The notes: generated by a model from the sequence alone, not told the origin. Counted from the stretch's first letter, positions 1-9,948 are shown. The stretch: DNA of 64,000 nucleotides from Pseudomonas svalbardensis (GCF_030053115.1 NZ_CP125619.1:1303001-1367000); one strand, 5' to 3'. Made by a program: numbers and translations.

Positions 1-2
1 AA

Positions 3-422
3 CCGGTGCGCAGCGTGACACCGCCGCTCGTTCTCAGTCGGCCCTTCGCAACGGTAGCGCCGCTGCCTGTCGTGGCGAAAGTCGCCAACCCGGACACTGC
101 CGCGCTGCTGGCGAATATCGCCGCGCTGGCCAACGAAGGCAAAAGTGCCGAGGCCCGCGCCGCGTGCGATAGCTATTTGCGCAGTCACGAGCCGGTGGCC
201 CAGGTCTTTTACTGGCTGGGCTTGCTCAGCGATGTCGCCGGCAGAGTTCTTGAGGCTCAGGGTTTTTATCGCAAGGCGTTGTACCTCGACCCGCAACATC
301 CCGACGCGTTAATGCACCTGGCGGCGTTGCTGCAATCCTTGGGCGACACGGCAGGAGCCAAACGATTTCAGGACCGCGCCGCCCGCAGCGAGCGCGCCGC
401 TGACAGTGAGCGTAACCGATGA
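3..422 (+). CDS. wspC: Chemotaxis methyltransferase WspC, C-terminal part (partial)
   Basis: Only the C-terminal 139 residues are present; the reading frame is open to the left edge, so the start and the CheR catalytic domain lie outside the window. The visible part holds a proline/valine-rich linker and then TPR-like helices (motifs such as VFYWLGLLSDVAGR and ALYLDPQHPDALMHLAALL). TPR helices appended to a CheR domain are typical of WspC, which methylates the WspA receptor with S-adenosylmethionine. It overlaps the next gene by 4 bases (ATGA), consistent with translational coupling in the wsp operon. The identity rests mainly on the following wspDEFR order. Confidence 0.85.
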   Translation, partial: PVRSVTPPLVLSRPFATVAPLPVVAKVANPDTAALLANIAALANEGKSAEARAACDSYLRSHEPVAQVFYWLGLLSDVAGRVLEAQGFYRKALYLDPQHPDALMHLAALLQSLGDTAGAKRFQDRAARSERAADSERNR

Positions 423-1102
423 ACGCCGCCGACACCTTTAGCCTCACCCATGAAGATGCCCAGGCCATCGACGACTGCTGGAACCGCATCGGTATCCACG
501 GCGACAAGTCCTGCCCGCTACTGAGCGATCACATTCACTGCCGCAATTGCGCGGTGTATTCGGCCGCGGCTACGCGCTTGCTCGACCGCTACGCGTTGCA
601 GCAGGAAGATCGGGGGCAAGTTTCCACGGCGGTCGAGAGCGAGGTGAAAACCCGTTCGCTGCTGATGTTCCGTCTGGGCGAAGAATGGCTGGCCCTGGCC
701 ACTCGAAGTCTGGTGGAAGTCGCGCCGCTGCAAGCGATTCACTCGTTGCCGCACCAGCGCTCCCGGGCCTTGCTCGGCGTGGCGAATGTGCGCGGCGCGT
801 TGGTGGCGTGCCTGTCGCTGGTGGAATTGCTCGGGCTCGACGGCGCCAGCAGCGTGGCGTCCGGCGCGCGAGTCATGCCGCGGATGCTGATCATCGCCGC
901 CCACGGCGGGCCGGTGGTGGTACCGGTGGATGAAGTGGACGGGATTCACGCCATCGACGAACGCATCCTCGAGGCTGCGTCCCGCTCTGGCACTCAGGCC
1001 AGCGCCAAATACACCCGTGGCGTGTTGCAATTCAAAGGTCGCAGCCTGCGTTGGCTGGATGAAGAACAGCTGCTGTCCGCCGTGACCCGGAGCCTTACAT
1101 GA
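419..1102 (+). CDS. wspD: CheW-like coupling protein WspD
   Basis: This is a 227-residue protein with a CheW domain from about residue 75 to the end (LMFRLGEEWLALATRSLVEV, then LLGVANVRGALVACLSLVELLG). CheW proteins couple a chemoreceptor to its CheA kinase in the cytoplasm. The N-terminal 60 residues carry a small cysteine motif (HCRNC) typical of the WspD/WspB type. The start overlaps wspC by 4 bases, and the stop overlaps the start of wspE (ATGA at 1099-1102). Position between wspC and wspE assigns it to the Wsp surface-sensing complex. Confidence 0.92.
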   Translation: MNAADTFSLTHEDAQAIDDCWNRIGIHGDKSCPLLSDHIHCRNCAVYSAAATRLLDRYALQQEDRGQVSTAVESEVKTRSLLMFRLGEEWLALATRSLVEVAPLQAIHSLPHQRSRALLGVANVRGALVACLSLVELLGLDGASSVASGARVMPRMLIIAAHGGPVVVPVDEVDGIHAIDERILEAASRSGTQASAKYTRGVLQFKGRSLRWLDEEQLLSAVTRSLT

Positions 1103-3387
1103 CCCCCGAGCAAATGCGCGACGCCTCTTTGCTGGAACTGTTCAGTCTGGAAGCCGAGGCCCAGACGCTGGTGCTGAGCGCAGGTCTTTTGGCGCTGGAA
1201 CGCGACCCGACCCAGGCCGATCACCTTGAATCGTGCATGCGCGCGGCGCATTCGCTCAAGGGCGCGGCGCGGATTGTCGGCGTCGATGCCGGGGTCAGCG
1301 TTGCGCATGTGATGGAAGATTGCCTGGTCTGCGCCCAGGAAGGCCGCCTGTACCTGCGACCCGAGCACATCGATGCCTTGTTGCAAGGCACCGATTTGCT
1401 GATGCGTATTGCGACGCCGGACAACAACCCTGAACTGGCGGAGATCGAGGCCTATGTGGTGTTGATGGCGCGGTTGCTTGATCCGATGGCGGCGCCCGCG
1501 CCGGTCACTGCGCCTGTCGCCCCAGTGATGGCGGAACTTCAGCTCGAACCACCGACGCCCAAGGTCGAGACGCCAGTTCCGGTCGCCGAACTGCACCCCG
1601 CAGAGCCGCCGCGCAAGGCCAAACGCACCACCGAAAACGGCGAGCGGGTGCTGCGGGTCACGGCCGAACGCCTGAACAGCCTGCTTGATCTGTCGAGCAA
1701 ATCCCTAGTGGAAACCCTGCGGCTCAAACCGCACCTGGCCACCATGCAACGCCTCAAGCGTATGCAGAACAACGGGCTGCGGGCACTGGAAAACCTCAAC
1801 GTCCACCTCAAGGAACATGCCTTGAGTCTGGAAGCACAGGAAGCCCTCGAAGACGCTCGTCGGCTACTGGCTGAATCTCAGCAGTTGCTGATGGAAAAGA
1901 ACGCCGAACTGGATGAGTTCGCCTGGCAGGCCAGTCAACGGGCGCAAGTGTTGTACGACACCGCGCTGGCCTGTCGCATGCGGCCGTTTGCCGATGTGTT
2001 GACTGGGCAAGAGCGCATGGTTCGCGACCTCGGTCGTAGCCTCGGCAAGCAGGTGCGACTGGAGATCGAGGGCGAGAAAACCCAGGTCGATCGCGACGTG
2101 CTGAAGAAGCTTGAAGCGCCGCTGACCCACCTGCTGCGCAATGCCGTGGATCACGGCATCGAATCGCCGGAGCTACGGCTATTGGCGGGCAAACCCGCTG
2201 AAGGCCTGATCCGTTTGCGCGCTTCCCATCAGGCCGGTTTGCTGGTGCTGGAGCTGAGCGATGACGGCAATGGCGTCGATCTGGAAAAGGTCCGCCGCAG
2301 CATCATCGAGCGCCAATTGTCCCCGGCCGAAACCGCCGCGCAATTGAGTGAAGAAGAGCTGCTGACCTTCCTGTTTCTGCCGGGTTTCAGCCTGCGCGAC
2401 ACAGTCACCGAAGTCTCCGGGCGCGGCGTCGGACTGGATGCGGTCCAGCACATGGTCCGCCAGGTGCGCGGCGCGGTCGTGCTGGAGCAGGTGGCGGGCG
2501 AGGGCAGTCGCTTCCATCTCGAAGTGCCGCTGACCCTGTCGGTGGTGCGCAGTCTGGTGGTGGAAGTCGGTGACGAGGCGTATGCCTTTCCGCTGGCCCA
2601 CATCGAACGGATGTGCGATCTGGAGCCGGCGGACATCGTCCAGGTCGAAGGCCGTCAGCATTTCTGGCACGAAGGCCGGCATGTCGGGCTGGTCGCGGCC
2701 AGTCAGTTGTTGCAACGTCCGGTGAGCCAGAACAGTCAGCAAACCCTCAAAGTGGTGGTGATTCGCGAGCGCGAGGCGATTTACGGCGTGGCGGTCGAGC
2801 GTTTTATCGGCGAGCGGACGTTGGTCGTTTTGCCGCTGGACGAGCGTCTGGGCAAGGTGCAGGACATTTCCGCCGGGGCCTTGCTCGACGACGGTTCGGT
2901 GGTGCTGATCGTCGACGTCGAAGACATGCTGCGGTCGGTGGACAAACTGCTCAATACCGGGCGTCTTGAGCGCATTGCCCGTCAAGGCAGCCAGGCGGTT
3001 GAAGCGGCTCGAAAACGGATTCTGGTGGTCGACGATTCGCTGACCGTGCGCGAGCTGCAACGCAAGTTGTTACTCAATCGCGGCTACGACGTGGCGGTGG
3101 CGGTGGACGGTATGGATGGCTGGAACGCCTTGCGTTCGGAGGATTTCGATCTTCTGATCACCGACATTGATATGCCGCGTATGGATGGCATTGAACTGGT
3201 GTCTTTATTGCGCCGGGACAATCGCCTGCAATCGCTTCCGGTTATGGTGGTGTCTTACAAAGATCGTGAAGAGGACCGTCGTCGTGGATTGGACGCTGGA
3301 GCCGATTATTATCTAGCCAAAGCCAGTTTTCATGACGACGCCCTGCTTGACGCGGTGGTTGAGCTCATTGGAGGAGCGCGTGCATGA
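1099..3387 (+). CDS. wspE: Hybrid chemotaxis histidine kinase/response regulator WspE
   Basis: This is a 762-residue CheA-type kinase with a fused receiver. The N-terminal HPt domain has the phosphorylatable histidine in AAHSLKGAARIVG (His51). A proline/alanine-rich linker follows (about residues 130-175), then the dimerisation and ATPase region with N-box LTHLLRNAVDHGIE and a G-box around GRGVGLDAV. A CheW domain spans roughly residues 480-620, and a C-terminal receiver carries the DDS and TDIDMPRMDG motifs. In the Wsp pathway WspE autophosphorylates when the receptor is activated by surface contact and passes phosphate to WspR and WspF. It overlaps both neighbours by 4 bases. Confidence 0.95.
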   Translation: MTPEQMRDASLLELFSLEAEAQTLVLSAGLLALERDPTQADHLESCMRAAHSLKGAARIVGVDAGVSVAHVMEDCLVCAQEGRLYLRPEHIDALLQGTDLLMRIATPDNNPELAEIEAYVVLMARLLDPMAAPAPVTAPVAPVMAELQLEPPTPKVETPVPVAELHPAEPPRKAKRTTENGERVLRVTAERLNSLLDLSSKSLVETLRLKPHLATMQRLKRMQNNGLRALENLNVHLKEHALSLEAQEALEDARRLLAESQQLLMEKNAELDEFAWQASQRAQVLYDTALACRMRPFADVLTGQERMVRDLGRSLGKQVRLEIEGEKTQVDRDVLKKLEAPLTHLLRNAVDHGIESPELRLLAGKPAEGLIRLRASHQAGLLVLELSDDGNGVDLEKVRRSIIERQLSPAETAAQLSEEELLTFLFLPGFSLRDTVTEVSGRGVGLDAVQHMVRQVRGAVVLEQVAGEGSRFHLEVPLTLSVVRSLVVEVGDEAYAFPLAHIERMCDLEPADIVQVEGRQHFWHEGRHVGLVAASQLLQRPVSQNSQQTLKVVVIREREAIYGVAVERFIGERTLVVLPLDERLGKVQDISAGALLDDGSVVLIVDVEDMLRSVDKLLNTGRLERIARQGSQAVEAARKRILVVDDSLTVRELQRKLLLNRGYDVAVAVDGMDGWNALRSEDFDLLITDIDMPRMDGIELVSLLRRDNRLQSLPVMVVSYKDREEDRRRGLDAGADYYLAKASFHDDALLDAVVELIGGARA

Positions 3388-4394
3388 AAATAGCGATTGT
3401 CAACGACATGCCCATGGCGGTGGAGGCTCTGCGCCGCGCCCTGGCATTCGATCCGGCGCACGAGGTGGTCTGGGTCGCCAGTAATGGGGCCGAGGCGGTG
3501 CAGCGATGCGCTGAAAATACGCCGGATCTGATCCTGATGGACCTGATCATGCCCGTGATGGATGGCGTGGAGGCGACCCGGCGGATAATGGCCGAGACGC
3601 CGTGCGCGATTGTCATCGTTACGGTCGACCGCGAGCAGAACGTGCATCGGGTGTTCGAGGCCATGGGCCACGGAGCGCTGGATGTGGTCGATACGCCGGC
3701 CATCGGTGCCGGCAATGCCAAAGAGGCAGCGGCCCCGTTACTGCGCAAGATCATGAACATCGGTTGGCTGATCGGTGACCGGGGCAATCGGGAGCGAGCC
3801 GCCCCGAGCCCGCTGCGCAGTTCAGCTTCGCGCCAGCGCCTGATCGCCATTGGCTCATCGGCAGGTGGGCCGGCCGCGCTGGAAGTATTGCTCAAGGGGT
3901 TGCCGCGAGATTTTTCGGCCGCCATCGTGCTGGTGCAGCATGTTGACCAGGTGTTCGCCGCCGGCATGGCCGAATGGCTCAGCAGCGCCAGCGGCCTGAA
4001 CGTGCGCCTGGCCCAGGAAGGCGAGCCTCCGCAGGCCGGGTCGGTGTTGCTGGCGGGCACCAACCACCATATTCGCTTGTTGAAAAACGGCACGCTGGCT
4101 TACACCGCCGAACCGGTCAACGAGATCTACCGGCCCTCGATCGATGTGTTCTTCGAGAGCGTGGCCAATTACTGGAACGGCGATGCCGTGGGTGTTTTGC
4201 TCACCGGCATGGGACGCGATGGTGCGCAGGGGCTTAAACTCATGCGCCAACAGGGCTACCTGACCATCGCTCAGGATCAGAACAGCAGCGCGGTGTACGG
4301 AATGCCGAAGGCGGCAGCGGCCATTGGTGCCGCTGTGGAGATTCGCCCACTGGAAAAGATAGCGCCACGATTGCTGGAGATTTTCCCCAAATGA
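3384..4394 (+). CDS. wspF: Chemotaxis-specific methylesterase WspF (CheB type)
   Basis: This 336-residue protein has a receiver domain (phospho-acceptor Asp53 in LILMDLIMPVMDG), a short linker, and a CheB methylesterase domain with the serine motif IGSSAGGPAALEVLL (around residue 157), the histidine in LVQHVDQVF and the aspartate in GVLLTGMGRDGAQGL. WspF demethylates the WspA receptor and so acts as the brake on the pathway. Loss-of-function wspF mutants in P. fluorescens are known to over-produce cyclic-di-GMP and form wrinkly colonies. All catalytic motifs appear intact here, so this copy is predicted to be functional. Confidence 0.95.
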   Translation: MKIAIVNDMPMAVEALRRALAFDPAHEVVWVASNGAEAVQRCAENTPDLILMDLIMPVMDGVEATRRIMAETPCAIVIVTVDREQNVHRVFEAMGHGALDVVDTPAIGAGNAKEAAAPLLRKIMNIGWLIGDRGNRERAAPSPLRSSASRQRLIAIGSSAGGPAALEVLLKGLPRDFSAAIVLVQHVDQVFAAGMAEWLSSASGLNVRLAQEGEPPQAGSVLLAGTNHHIRLLKNGTLAYTAEPVNEIYRPSIDVFFESVANYWNGDAVGVLLTGMGRDGAQGLKLMRQQGYLTIAQDQNSSAVYGMPKAAAAIGAAVEIRPLEKIAPRLLEIFPK

Positions 4395-4441
4395 AGACAT
4401 TTCACAGCAATCTGGCCCAAGTAGTACTCAGGTGACTGCCT

Positions 4442-5443
4442 ATGAATGATTTACAGCTCGACGACTTCAAAACCGACGAAAACGCCGCCATGGTGTTGTT
4501 GGTGGACGATCAGGCAATGATCGGCGAGGCGGTGCGCCGCGGGTTGTCGAACGAAGCCAATATCGACTTCCACTTCTGCGCCGACCCGCACCAGGCCATC
4601 GCCCAGGCGATCCGAATCAAACCGACGGTGATCCTTCAGGATCTGGTGATGCCCGGTCTTGACGGCTTGAGCCTGGTGCGCGAGTACCGCAACCATCCGG
4701 CGACCAAGGACATCCCGATCATTGTCCTGTCGACCAAGGAAGACCCGCTGATCAAGAGCGCGGCGTTTGCGGCCGGAGCCAATGATTACCTGGTGAAGTT
4801 GCCGGACAACATCGAACTGGTGGCACGCATCCGCTATCACTCGCGTTCCTACATGACGTTGCTGCAGCGTGACGCAGCGTATCGCGCGCTGCGGGTCAGC
4901 CAGCAGCAGTTGCTCGACACCAACCTGGTGCTGCAGCGCTTGATGAACTCGGACGGCCTGACCGGGCTGTCGAACCGCCGGCATTTCGACGAATACCTGG
5001 AGCTTGAGTGGCGCCGTTCGCTGCGTGACCAGAGTCAACTGTCGCTGCTGATGATCGATGTCGACTACTTCAAATCCTACAACGACAGCTTCGGCCACCT
5101 TGAAGGCGATGAAGCCCTGCGCAAAGTGGCCACGGCGATTCGTGATGCCGGCGCGCGACCTTCGGACCTGCCGGCCCGTTATGGCGGCGAAGAGTTCGCC
5201 CTGGTGCTGCCCAATACTTCGCTGGGCGGCGCGCGACTGGTCGCGGAAAAGCTCCGCCAGACCGTTGCGGCGCTGAAGATCCCGCACATTTTCCCGGCCG
5301 AAGGTTCGAGCCTGACCATCAGCATCGGCCTTTCGACCCTAACCCCGCAACAGGGCGGCGATTGCCGCCAATTGATCTCGGCGGCGGACAAGGGGCTGTA
5401 TCTGGCGAAGAACAATGGGCGTAATCAGGTTGGGATTGAGTAA
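4442..5443 (+). CDS. wspR: Diguanylate cyclase response regulator WspR
   Basis: This 333-residue protein has an N-terminal receiver (VDDQAMIG; acceptor Asp67 in [12 protein letters not shown]), a helical linker at about residues 135-165, and a GGDEF domain with active site GGEEF at residues 248-252. An RxxD inhibitory site (RPSD) lies five residues before GGEEF, so product inhibition by cyclic-di-GMP is expected. Phosphorylation by WspE activates synthesis of cyclic-di-GMP from two GTP. A 47-base gap separates it from wspF; no terminator is visible there, so it is probably the last gene of the wsp operon. Confidence 0.96.
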   Translation: MNDLQLDDFKTDENAAMVLLVDDQAMIGEAVRRGLSNEANIDFHFCADPHQAIAQAIRIKPTVILQDLVMPGLDGLSLVREYRNHPATKDIPIIVLSTKEDPLIKSAAFAAGANDYLVKLPDNIELVARIRYHSRSYMTLLQRDAAYRALRVSQQQLLDTNLVLQRLMNSDGLTGLSNRRHFDEYLELEWRRSLRDQSQLSLLMIDVDYFKSYNDSFGHLEGDEALRKVATAIRDAGARPSDLPARYGGEEFALVLPNTSLGGARLVAEKLRQTVAALKIPHIFPAEGSSLTISIGLSTLTPQQGGDCRQLISAADKGLYLAKNNGRNQVGIE

Positions 5444-5465
5444 TTCGCTACGAAATACAACTCCC

Positions 5466-5614
5466 TGTAGCAGCTGCCGAGCTGCGCGAGGCTGCGTTCG
5501 GCGGCGTAGCCGTCGCCAAATCAGGCAACGGGTTCTTTCGGGTAAACCGCGTACAGACGATTTGCGAGGACTTCGTCCTCGAACGCAGCCTCGCGCAGCT
5601 CGGCAGCTGCTACA
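5466..5614. repeat. REP/BIME-type inverted repeat between wspR and prfB
   Basis: Two identical 35-base arms in inverted orientation (5466-5500 and 5580-5614; arm begins TGTAGCAGCTGCCGAGCTGC) flank about 80 bases. In RNA this would form a long hairpin. It fills most of the 298-base gap after wspR and resembles the second REP family also seen at 30673-30811. It may end or stabilise the wsp transcript. Confidence 0.85.
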
Positions 5615-5741
5615 CGCGTTTCCCCCCCCCGGTCTTCAGCAAAAACCATTCGCCCCTAAAGCCGCCAGGCGGGCTGCCGTGACAGCTTGATTACGTTATA
5701 CTCGCCGGCTTTCAAAAGTTCGCCAACGAGTGCTGCCCGCC

Positions 5742-6837
5742 ATGGAAATCAACCCGATCCTTAACAGTATCAAGGACCTGTCCGAGCGCTCCGAAACTAT
5801 TCGGGGGTATCTTTGACTACGATCAAAAGCATGAGCGTCTGACTGAAGTCAATCGCGAGCTTGAAGATCCGTCTGTCTGGAACAACCCGTCGTACGCTCA
5901 GGAGCTGGGCCGCGAGCGGTCCCTGCTGGCTCAGATCGTCGAAACCCTCGACGAAATGCACACAGGCCTGGCCGACGCCAAAGACCTGCTGCTGATGTCC
6001 GCCGAAGAAGAAGACCAGGCCGCCGTCGATGACGTCGCTGCCGAAGTCGAGCGTCTGCGCGAATCCCTGGAAAAACTCGAATTCCGTCGCATGTTCAGCG
6101 GTGAGATGGACGCCAACAACGCCTACCTGGACATCCAGGCCGGCTCCGGCGGCACCGAGGCTCAGGACTGGGCCAACATCCTGCTGCGCATGTACCTGCG
6201 CTGGGCCGACAAACGCGGTTTCGACGCGACCATCATGGAACTGTCGGCCGGTGAAGTCGCCGGGATCAAAGGCGCCACAATCCATATCAAGGGTGAATAC
6301 GCCTTCGGCTGGTTGCGTACCGAAATCGGCGTGCACCGTCTGGTGCGCAAGAGCCCGTACGACTCCGGTAACCGTCGCCACACCTCGTTCTCGGCCGTGT
6401 TCGTGTCGCCGGAAATCGATGACAACATCGAAATCGACATCAACCCGTCGGACCTGCGCATCGATACCTACCGCTCCTCCGGTGCCGGTGGTCAGCACGT
6501 AAACACCACCGACTCGGCCGTGCGTATTACGCACGTACCGACCAACACCGTGGTCAGCTGCCAGAACGAACGCTCCCAGCACGCGAACAAAGACACTGCG
6601 ATGAAAATGTTGCGGGCGCGCTTGTACGAGCAGGAAGTGCAGAAACGCAACGCCGCCTCCCAGGCCCTGGAAGACACCAAGTCGGACATCGGCTGGGGTC
6701 ACCAGATTCGCTCTTACGTGCTCGATGCGTCGCGGATCAAGGATTTGCGCACTAACATCGAACGCAGTGACTGCGACAAGGTGCTCGACGGCGACATCGA
6801 CGAATACCTGGTGGCCAGCCTGAAGCAAGGCCTGTAA
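5742..6837 (+). CDS. prfB: Peptide chain release factor 2, with programmed +1 frameshift
   Basis: Frame 0 starts at ATG 5742 and runs 24 codons to an in-frame TGA at 5814-5816 in the context GGGGGTATCTTTGAC. The rest of the protein continues in the +1 frame from GAC at 5815 to TAA at 6835-6837, giving 364 residues in all. This is the classical RF2 autoregulatory frameshift: low RF2 lets the ribosome slip at CTT TGA, helped by the internal Shine-Dalgarno-like GGGGG run. The peptidyl-hydrolysis GGQ motif is present ([15 protein letters not shown]). The stop-codon recognition tripeptide, normally SPF, reads SPY ([11 protein letters not shown]). RF2 releases peptides at UGA and UAA. lysS follows after 71 bases, a conserved pairing. 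Confidence 0.97.
5805..5817 (+). promoter_or_regulatory. prfB: Programmed +1 frameshift site of prfB
   Basis: GGGGGTATCTTTGAC holds the internal Shine-Dalgarno-like run, the slippery CTT codon and the poorly terminating TGA followed by C. Spacing matches the E. coli prfB site as known for the family. Confidence 0.96.
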
Positions 6838-6908
6838 ACCGCCAGTCAAGACCTTAAGTCCCCTGCCACCCGCGGGGGCAACGAACCTGTGATGGAATTT
6901 TTAAAGAC

Positions 6909-8411
6909 ATGAGCGACCTAGAACTCGACCCGCAAGCCCTGCAACAGGAAGAAAACTCCCTGATCGCCCTGCGCAAGGAAAAGCTGGCTGCCGAGCGCGC
7001 CAAGGGCAATGCCTTCCCGAACGACTTCCGCCGCGACAACTACTGCGAAGACCTGCAGAAACAGTACGCGGACAAGACCAAGGAAGAGCTGGCAGAAGCT
7101 GCAATCCCGGTCAAGGTTGCCGGTCGTCTCATGCTCAACCGTGGCTCGTTCATGGTGATCCAGGACATGTCCGGGCGCATCCAGGTTTACGTCAACCGTA
7201 AAACCCTGTCCGAAGAAACCCTGGCCGCGGTGAAAACATGGGACCTGGGCGACATCATCGCCGCCGAAGGTACCCTGGCGCGTTCCGGCAAGGGCGACCT
7301 GTACGTCGAAATGACCAGCGTGCGCCTGCTGACCAAATCCCTGCGCCCGCTGCCGGACAAGCACCACGGCCTGACCGACACCGAATCCCGTTATCGTCAG
7401 CGTTACGTTGACCTGATCGTCAACGAAGACGTGCGCCAGACTTTCCGCGTTCGTTCGCAAGTCATCGCGCACATCCGCAGCTTCCTGATGAAGCGAGACT
7501 TCCTGGAAGTCGAAACACCGATGCTGCAAACCATTCCAGGCGGTGCAGCGGCCAAGCCGTTCGAAACACACCACAACGCCCTGGACATGGACATGTACCT
7601 GCGCATCGCGCCGGAGCTGTACCTCAAGCGTCTGGTGGTCGGTGGTTTTGAAAAAGTGTTCGAGATCAACCGCAACTTCCGTAACGAAGGCGTTTCGACT
7701 CGTCACAACCCTGAATTCACCATGTTGGAGTTCTACCAGGCTTACGCCGACTACGAAGACAACATGGACCTGACCGAAGAGCTGTTCCGCGAGCTGGCGC
7801 AGCTGGTTCTGGGCAGCACCGACGTGCCTTACGGCGACAAAGTGTTCCACTTCGGCGAACCATTCGTGCGTCTGTCGGTGTTCGACTCGATCCTCAAGTA
7901 CAACCCTGAGCTGACCGCTGACGACCTGACCGACATCGACAAGGCCCGCGCCATCGCCAAGAAGGCCGGCGCCAAGGTGCTGGGCTTCGAAGGTCTGGGC
8001 AAATTGCAGGTGATGATTTTCGAAGAGCTGGTCGAGCACAAGCTGGAGCAGCCGCACTTCATCACTCAATACCCGTTCGAAGTGTCGCCGCTGGCCCGTC
8101 GTAACGACGACAACCCGAACGTCACCGACCGTTTCGAACTGTTCATCGGTGGCCGCGAAATCGCCAACGCCTACTCCGAGTTGAACGACGCGGAAGACCA
8201 GGCCGAGCGCTTCATGGCGCAGGTGGCTGACAAGGACGCCGGCGACGACGAAGCCATGCATTACGACGCCGACTTCGTTCGCGCGCTGGAGTACGGCATG
8301 CCGCCAACGGCCGGTGAAGGTATCGGCATCGACCGTCTGGTGATGCTGTTGACCAACTCCCCGTCGATCCGCGACGTGATCCTGTTCCCGCACATGCGGC
8401 CACAAGCGTAA
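6909..8411 (+). CDS. lysS: Lysyl-tRNA synthetase (class II)
   Basis: The 500-residue length is typical for class II LysRS. An N-terminal OB-fold anticodon-binding domain (about residues 60-165, [20 protein letters not shown]) is followed by the class II catalytic core: motif 1 around [20 protein letters not shown], motif 2 [20 protein letters not shown] and motif 3 [20 protein letters not shown]. It charges tRNA-Lys with lysine using ATP in the cytoplasm. It lies 71 bases after prfB and is closed by a strong terminator, so prfB-lysS is likely one transcript. Confidence 0.98.
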   Translation: MSDLELDPQALQQEENSLIALRKEKLAAERAKGNAFPNDFRRDNYCEDLQKQYADKTKEELAEAAIPVKVAGRLMLNRGSFMVIQDMSGRIQVYVNRKTLSEETLAAVKTWDLGDIIAAEGTLARSGKGDLYVEMTSVRLLTKSLRPLPDKHHGLTDTESRYRQRYVDLIVNEDVRQTFRVRSQVIAHIRSFLMKRDFLEVETPMLQTIPGGAAAKPFETHHNALDMDMYLRIAPELYLKRLVVGGFEKVFEINRNFRNEGVSTRHNPEFTMLEFYQAYADYEDNMDLTEELFRELAQLVLGSTDVPYGDKVFHFGEPFVRLSVFDSILKYNPELTADDLTDIDKARAIAKKAGAKVLGFEGLGKLQVMIFEELVEHKLEQPHFITQYPFEVSPLARRNDDNPNVTDRFELFIGGREIANAYSELNDAEDQAERFMAQVADKDAGDDEAMHYDADFVRALEYGMPPTAGEGIGIDRLVMLLTNSPSIRDVILFPHMRPQA

Positions 8412-8421
8412 GTGTTTCAAT

Positions 8422-8452
8422 AAAAAAGCCGCCTAAAACAGGCGGCTTTTTA
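8422..8452 (+). terminator. Rho-independent terminator after lysS
   Basis: AAGCCGCCT AAAAC AGGCGGCTT is followed by a T run: a 9-bp GC-rich stem, starting 11 bases after the lysS stop codon. Confidence 0.93.
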
Positions 8453-8482
8453 TTGCCTGTCTGGTACAAACGTATCAATTGG

Positions 8483-8497
8483 TTACTTTTGAAGTAA
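8483..8497. promoter_or_regulatory. Small palindrome upstream of the TetR gene, candidate operator
   Basis: TTACTTTTGAAGTAA is a perfect 6-bp inverted repeat with a 3-base centre, 16 bases before the GTG start of the TetR gene. Its place in the promoter/leader suggests autoregulation. This is inferred from position and symmetry only. Confidence 0.45.
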
Positions 8498-8513
8498 GAG
8501 AGGAATACCTGTC

Positions 8514-9230
8514 GTGAACCGTGCAATTGCTCAAGAGGGTGCAGCGGACGTCGCCACTGCGGTCGCTGAAAGTGTTCAGTACCAGGGTCGCAAGGCCAGC
8601 CGACAGGGCAGTGAGCAGCGTCGACAGGACATTCTCGATGCGGCGATGCGCATTGTCGTGCGCGATGGCGTGCGGGCCGTGCGTCACCGCGCGGTGGCTG
8701 CCGAGGCCGGTGTGCCGCTGTCGGCCACCACTTACTATTTCAAGGACATCGATGACCTGCTCACCGATACCTTTGCCCAATACGTGGAACGCAGCGCGGC
8801 GTTCATGGCCAAGCTGTGGGCCAGCAACGAAGGCTTGCTGCGCGAGATGGTTGCTTATGGCGATGGCAGCCCCGAGTCGCGTTCCCAGCTGGCTGACGAT
8901 ATCGCGCGGCTGACCGCCGATTACGTGCAGCGCCAATTGCACAACCGTCGCGAACACTTGATGGCCGAGCAGGCGTTCCGTCAGGAGGCGCTGTTGAACC
9001 CGCGTCTGGCGGAGTTGGTGCGCTCGCATCAGCAAATTCTTCTGCAAGGCACCTGCCATTTTTTCGAGGTATTGGGTTCCCGCGAGCCACAACAGGATGC
9101 CAAAGTGTTGACGGCGATTATCGGACGGATGGAATATCAGGGCCTGCTCAACGACGGCGAGCCTGTCGCCGAAGCCGAAATGCTCGGCATCCTCACGCGG
9201 TATATGCACCTGGTATTGGCGTCGGTGTAA
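8514..9230 (+). CDS. TetR/AcrR family transcriptional regulator
   Basis: The 238-residue protein has an N-terminal TetR helix-turn-helix at about residues 38-85 (ILDAAMRIVVRDGVRAVRHR, then AAEAGVPLSATTYYFKDIDD). The C-terminal ligand domain has no feature that names a ligand. The GTG start at 8514 is supported by AGAGGAA 9-15 bases upstream. The gene lies directly after the lysS terminator, where a TetR gene is also found in other Pseudomonas as I recall. A palindrome just upstream may be its own operator. Target genes cannot be deduced from the window. Confidence 0.9.
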   Translation: MNRAIAQEGAADVATAVAESVQYQGRKASRQGSEQRRQDILDAAMRIVVRDGVRAVRHRAVAAEAGVPLSATTYYFKDIDDLLTDTFAQYVERSAAFMAKLWASNEGLLREMVAYGDGSPESRSQLADDIARLTADYVQRQLHNRREHLMAEQAFRQEALLNPRLAELVRSHQQILLQGTCHFFEVLGSREPQQDAKVLTAIIGRMEYQGLLNDGEPVAEAEMLGILTRYMHLVLASV

Positions 9231-9252
9231 CCCTCAGGGTTGTACGCTCAAC

Positions 9253-9350
9253 CCCTGAGGGAGCGAGCCTGCTCGCGAATACGGTCTGACATTCAACATC
9301 TCTGTTGTCTGACACTCCGCCTTCGCGAGCAGGCTCGCTCCCACAGGGGG
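9253..9350. repeat. REP pair (inverted) downstream of the TetR gene
   Basis: GGGAGCGAGCCTGCTCGCGAA and its near-exact reverse complement CTTCGCGAGCAGGCTCGCTC lie about 50 bases apart. This is the common intergenic palindromic family of the P. fluorescens group, with further copies at 11276, 19944, 24400, 35066 and 45280. Confidence 0.9.
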
Positions 9351-9393
9351 CCGGTGTTAGCCCAGGGCAAAGTGTGTTCATAGGGAGTGTTGA

Positions 9394-9948
9394 ATGAAAG
9401 CCTGGCGTGTCGTTGTGATCGCCTTGTCGTTCCTGCTGCTTAGCGGCTGTCTGGTGACCTTCAAGGAGCCGCTGCCCTCGAGCGAGCCCGCGCCTAAAGG
9501 GTTGCTCGGCAAATGGACCAGCACCAACGCCTGGGGCGAACCGCTGAATCTGGAACTGACACGCCTGGGCGACAATCACTATCAGGCGGTCAGCTACTTC
9601 AAGGCTAAACCCAAGGAGCGTGAAGCCTATCCCTTCACGGTGACCCGCCATGGCAGTCGCTGGTACCTGTCGGCCAAGGTGCCGGCGCAGTTCGGCGGGC
9701 ACTTCACGCTCTTCGGTTTCGAACTCACCGATAAGCATGAACTGGTGGTCTACAACCTCGACCTCGAGCAGATCAACCAGGCCCTGAGGCAAAAAGTCCT
9801 CAGCGGCGAAGGCTTCCAGACCGACGACGGCGACGGCGTGTTGATCAACAACGATCTGGACCAGGTTTTCGCCTACCTCGACGATCCGGCCAATTCCGAT
9901 GTGTTCGTCGAGGCCGTGCGCTATCAGCGCCTGGCCAAAGCCAAATAA
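9394..9948 (+). CDS. Predicted lipoprotein of unknown function
   Basis: This 184-residue protein starts with a lipoprotein signal peptide (MKAWRVVVIALSFLLLSGC, lipidated Cys19). The mature part contains alternating beta-like segments (GEPLNLELTRLGDNHYQAVS, then SRWYLSAKVPAQFGGHFTLF) and no motif I can assign. It is expected in the periplasm, anchored to a membrane. A 37-base gap separates it from the DUF1704 gene downstream, so the two may be co-transcribed. Confidence 0.85.
   Translation: MKAWRVVVIALSFLLLSGCLVTFKEPLPSSEPAPKGLLGKWTSTNAWGEPLNLELTRLGDNHYQAVSYFKAKPKEREAYPFTVTRHGSRWYLSAKVPAQFGGHFTLFGFELTDKHELVVYNLDLEQINQALRQKVLSGEGFQTDDGDGVLINNDLDQVFAYLDDPANSDVFVEAVRYQRLAKAK

Noticed and set aside
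5814..5816. In-frame TGA in prfB as a disabling mutation
   Set aside because: The context GGGGGTATCTTTGAC is the classical programmed frameshift site of RF2.
6918..8420. 500-codon minus-strand frame across lysS
   Set aside because: An exact antisense shadow of lysS, rich in Val/His/Gln with no motif.
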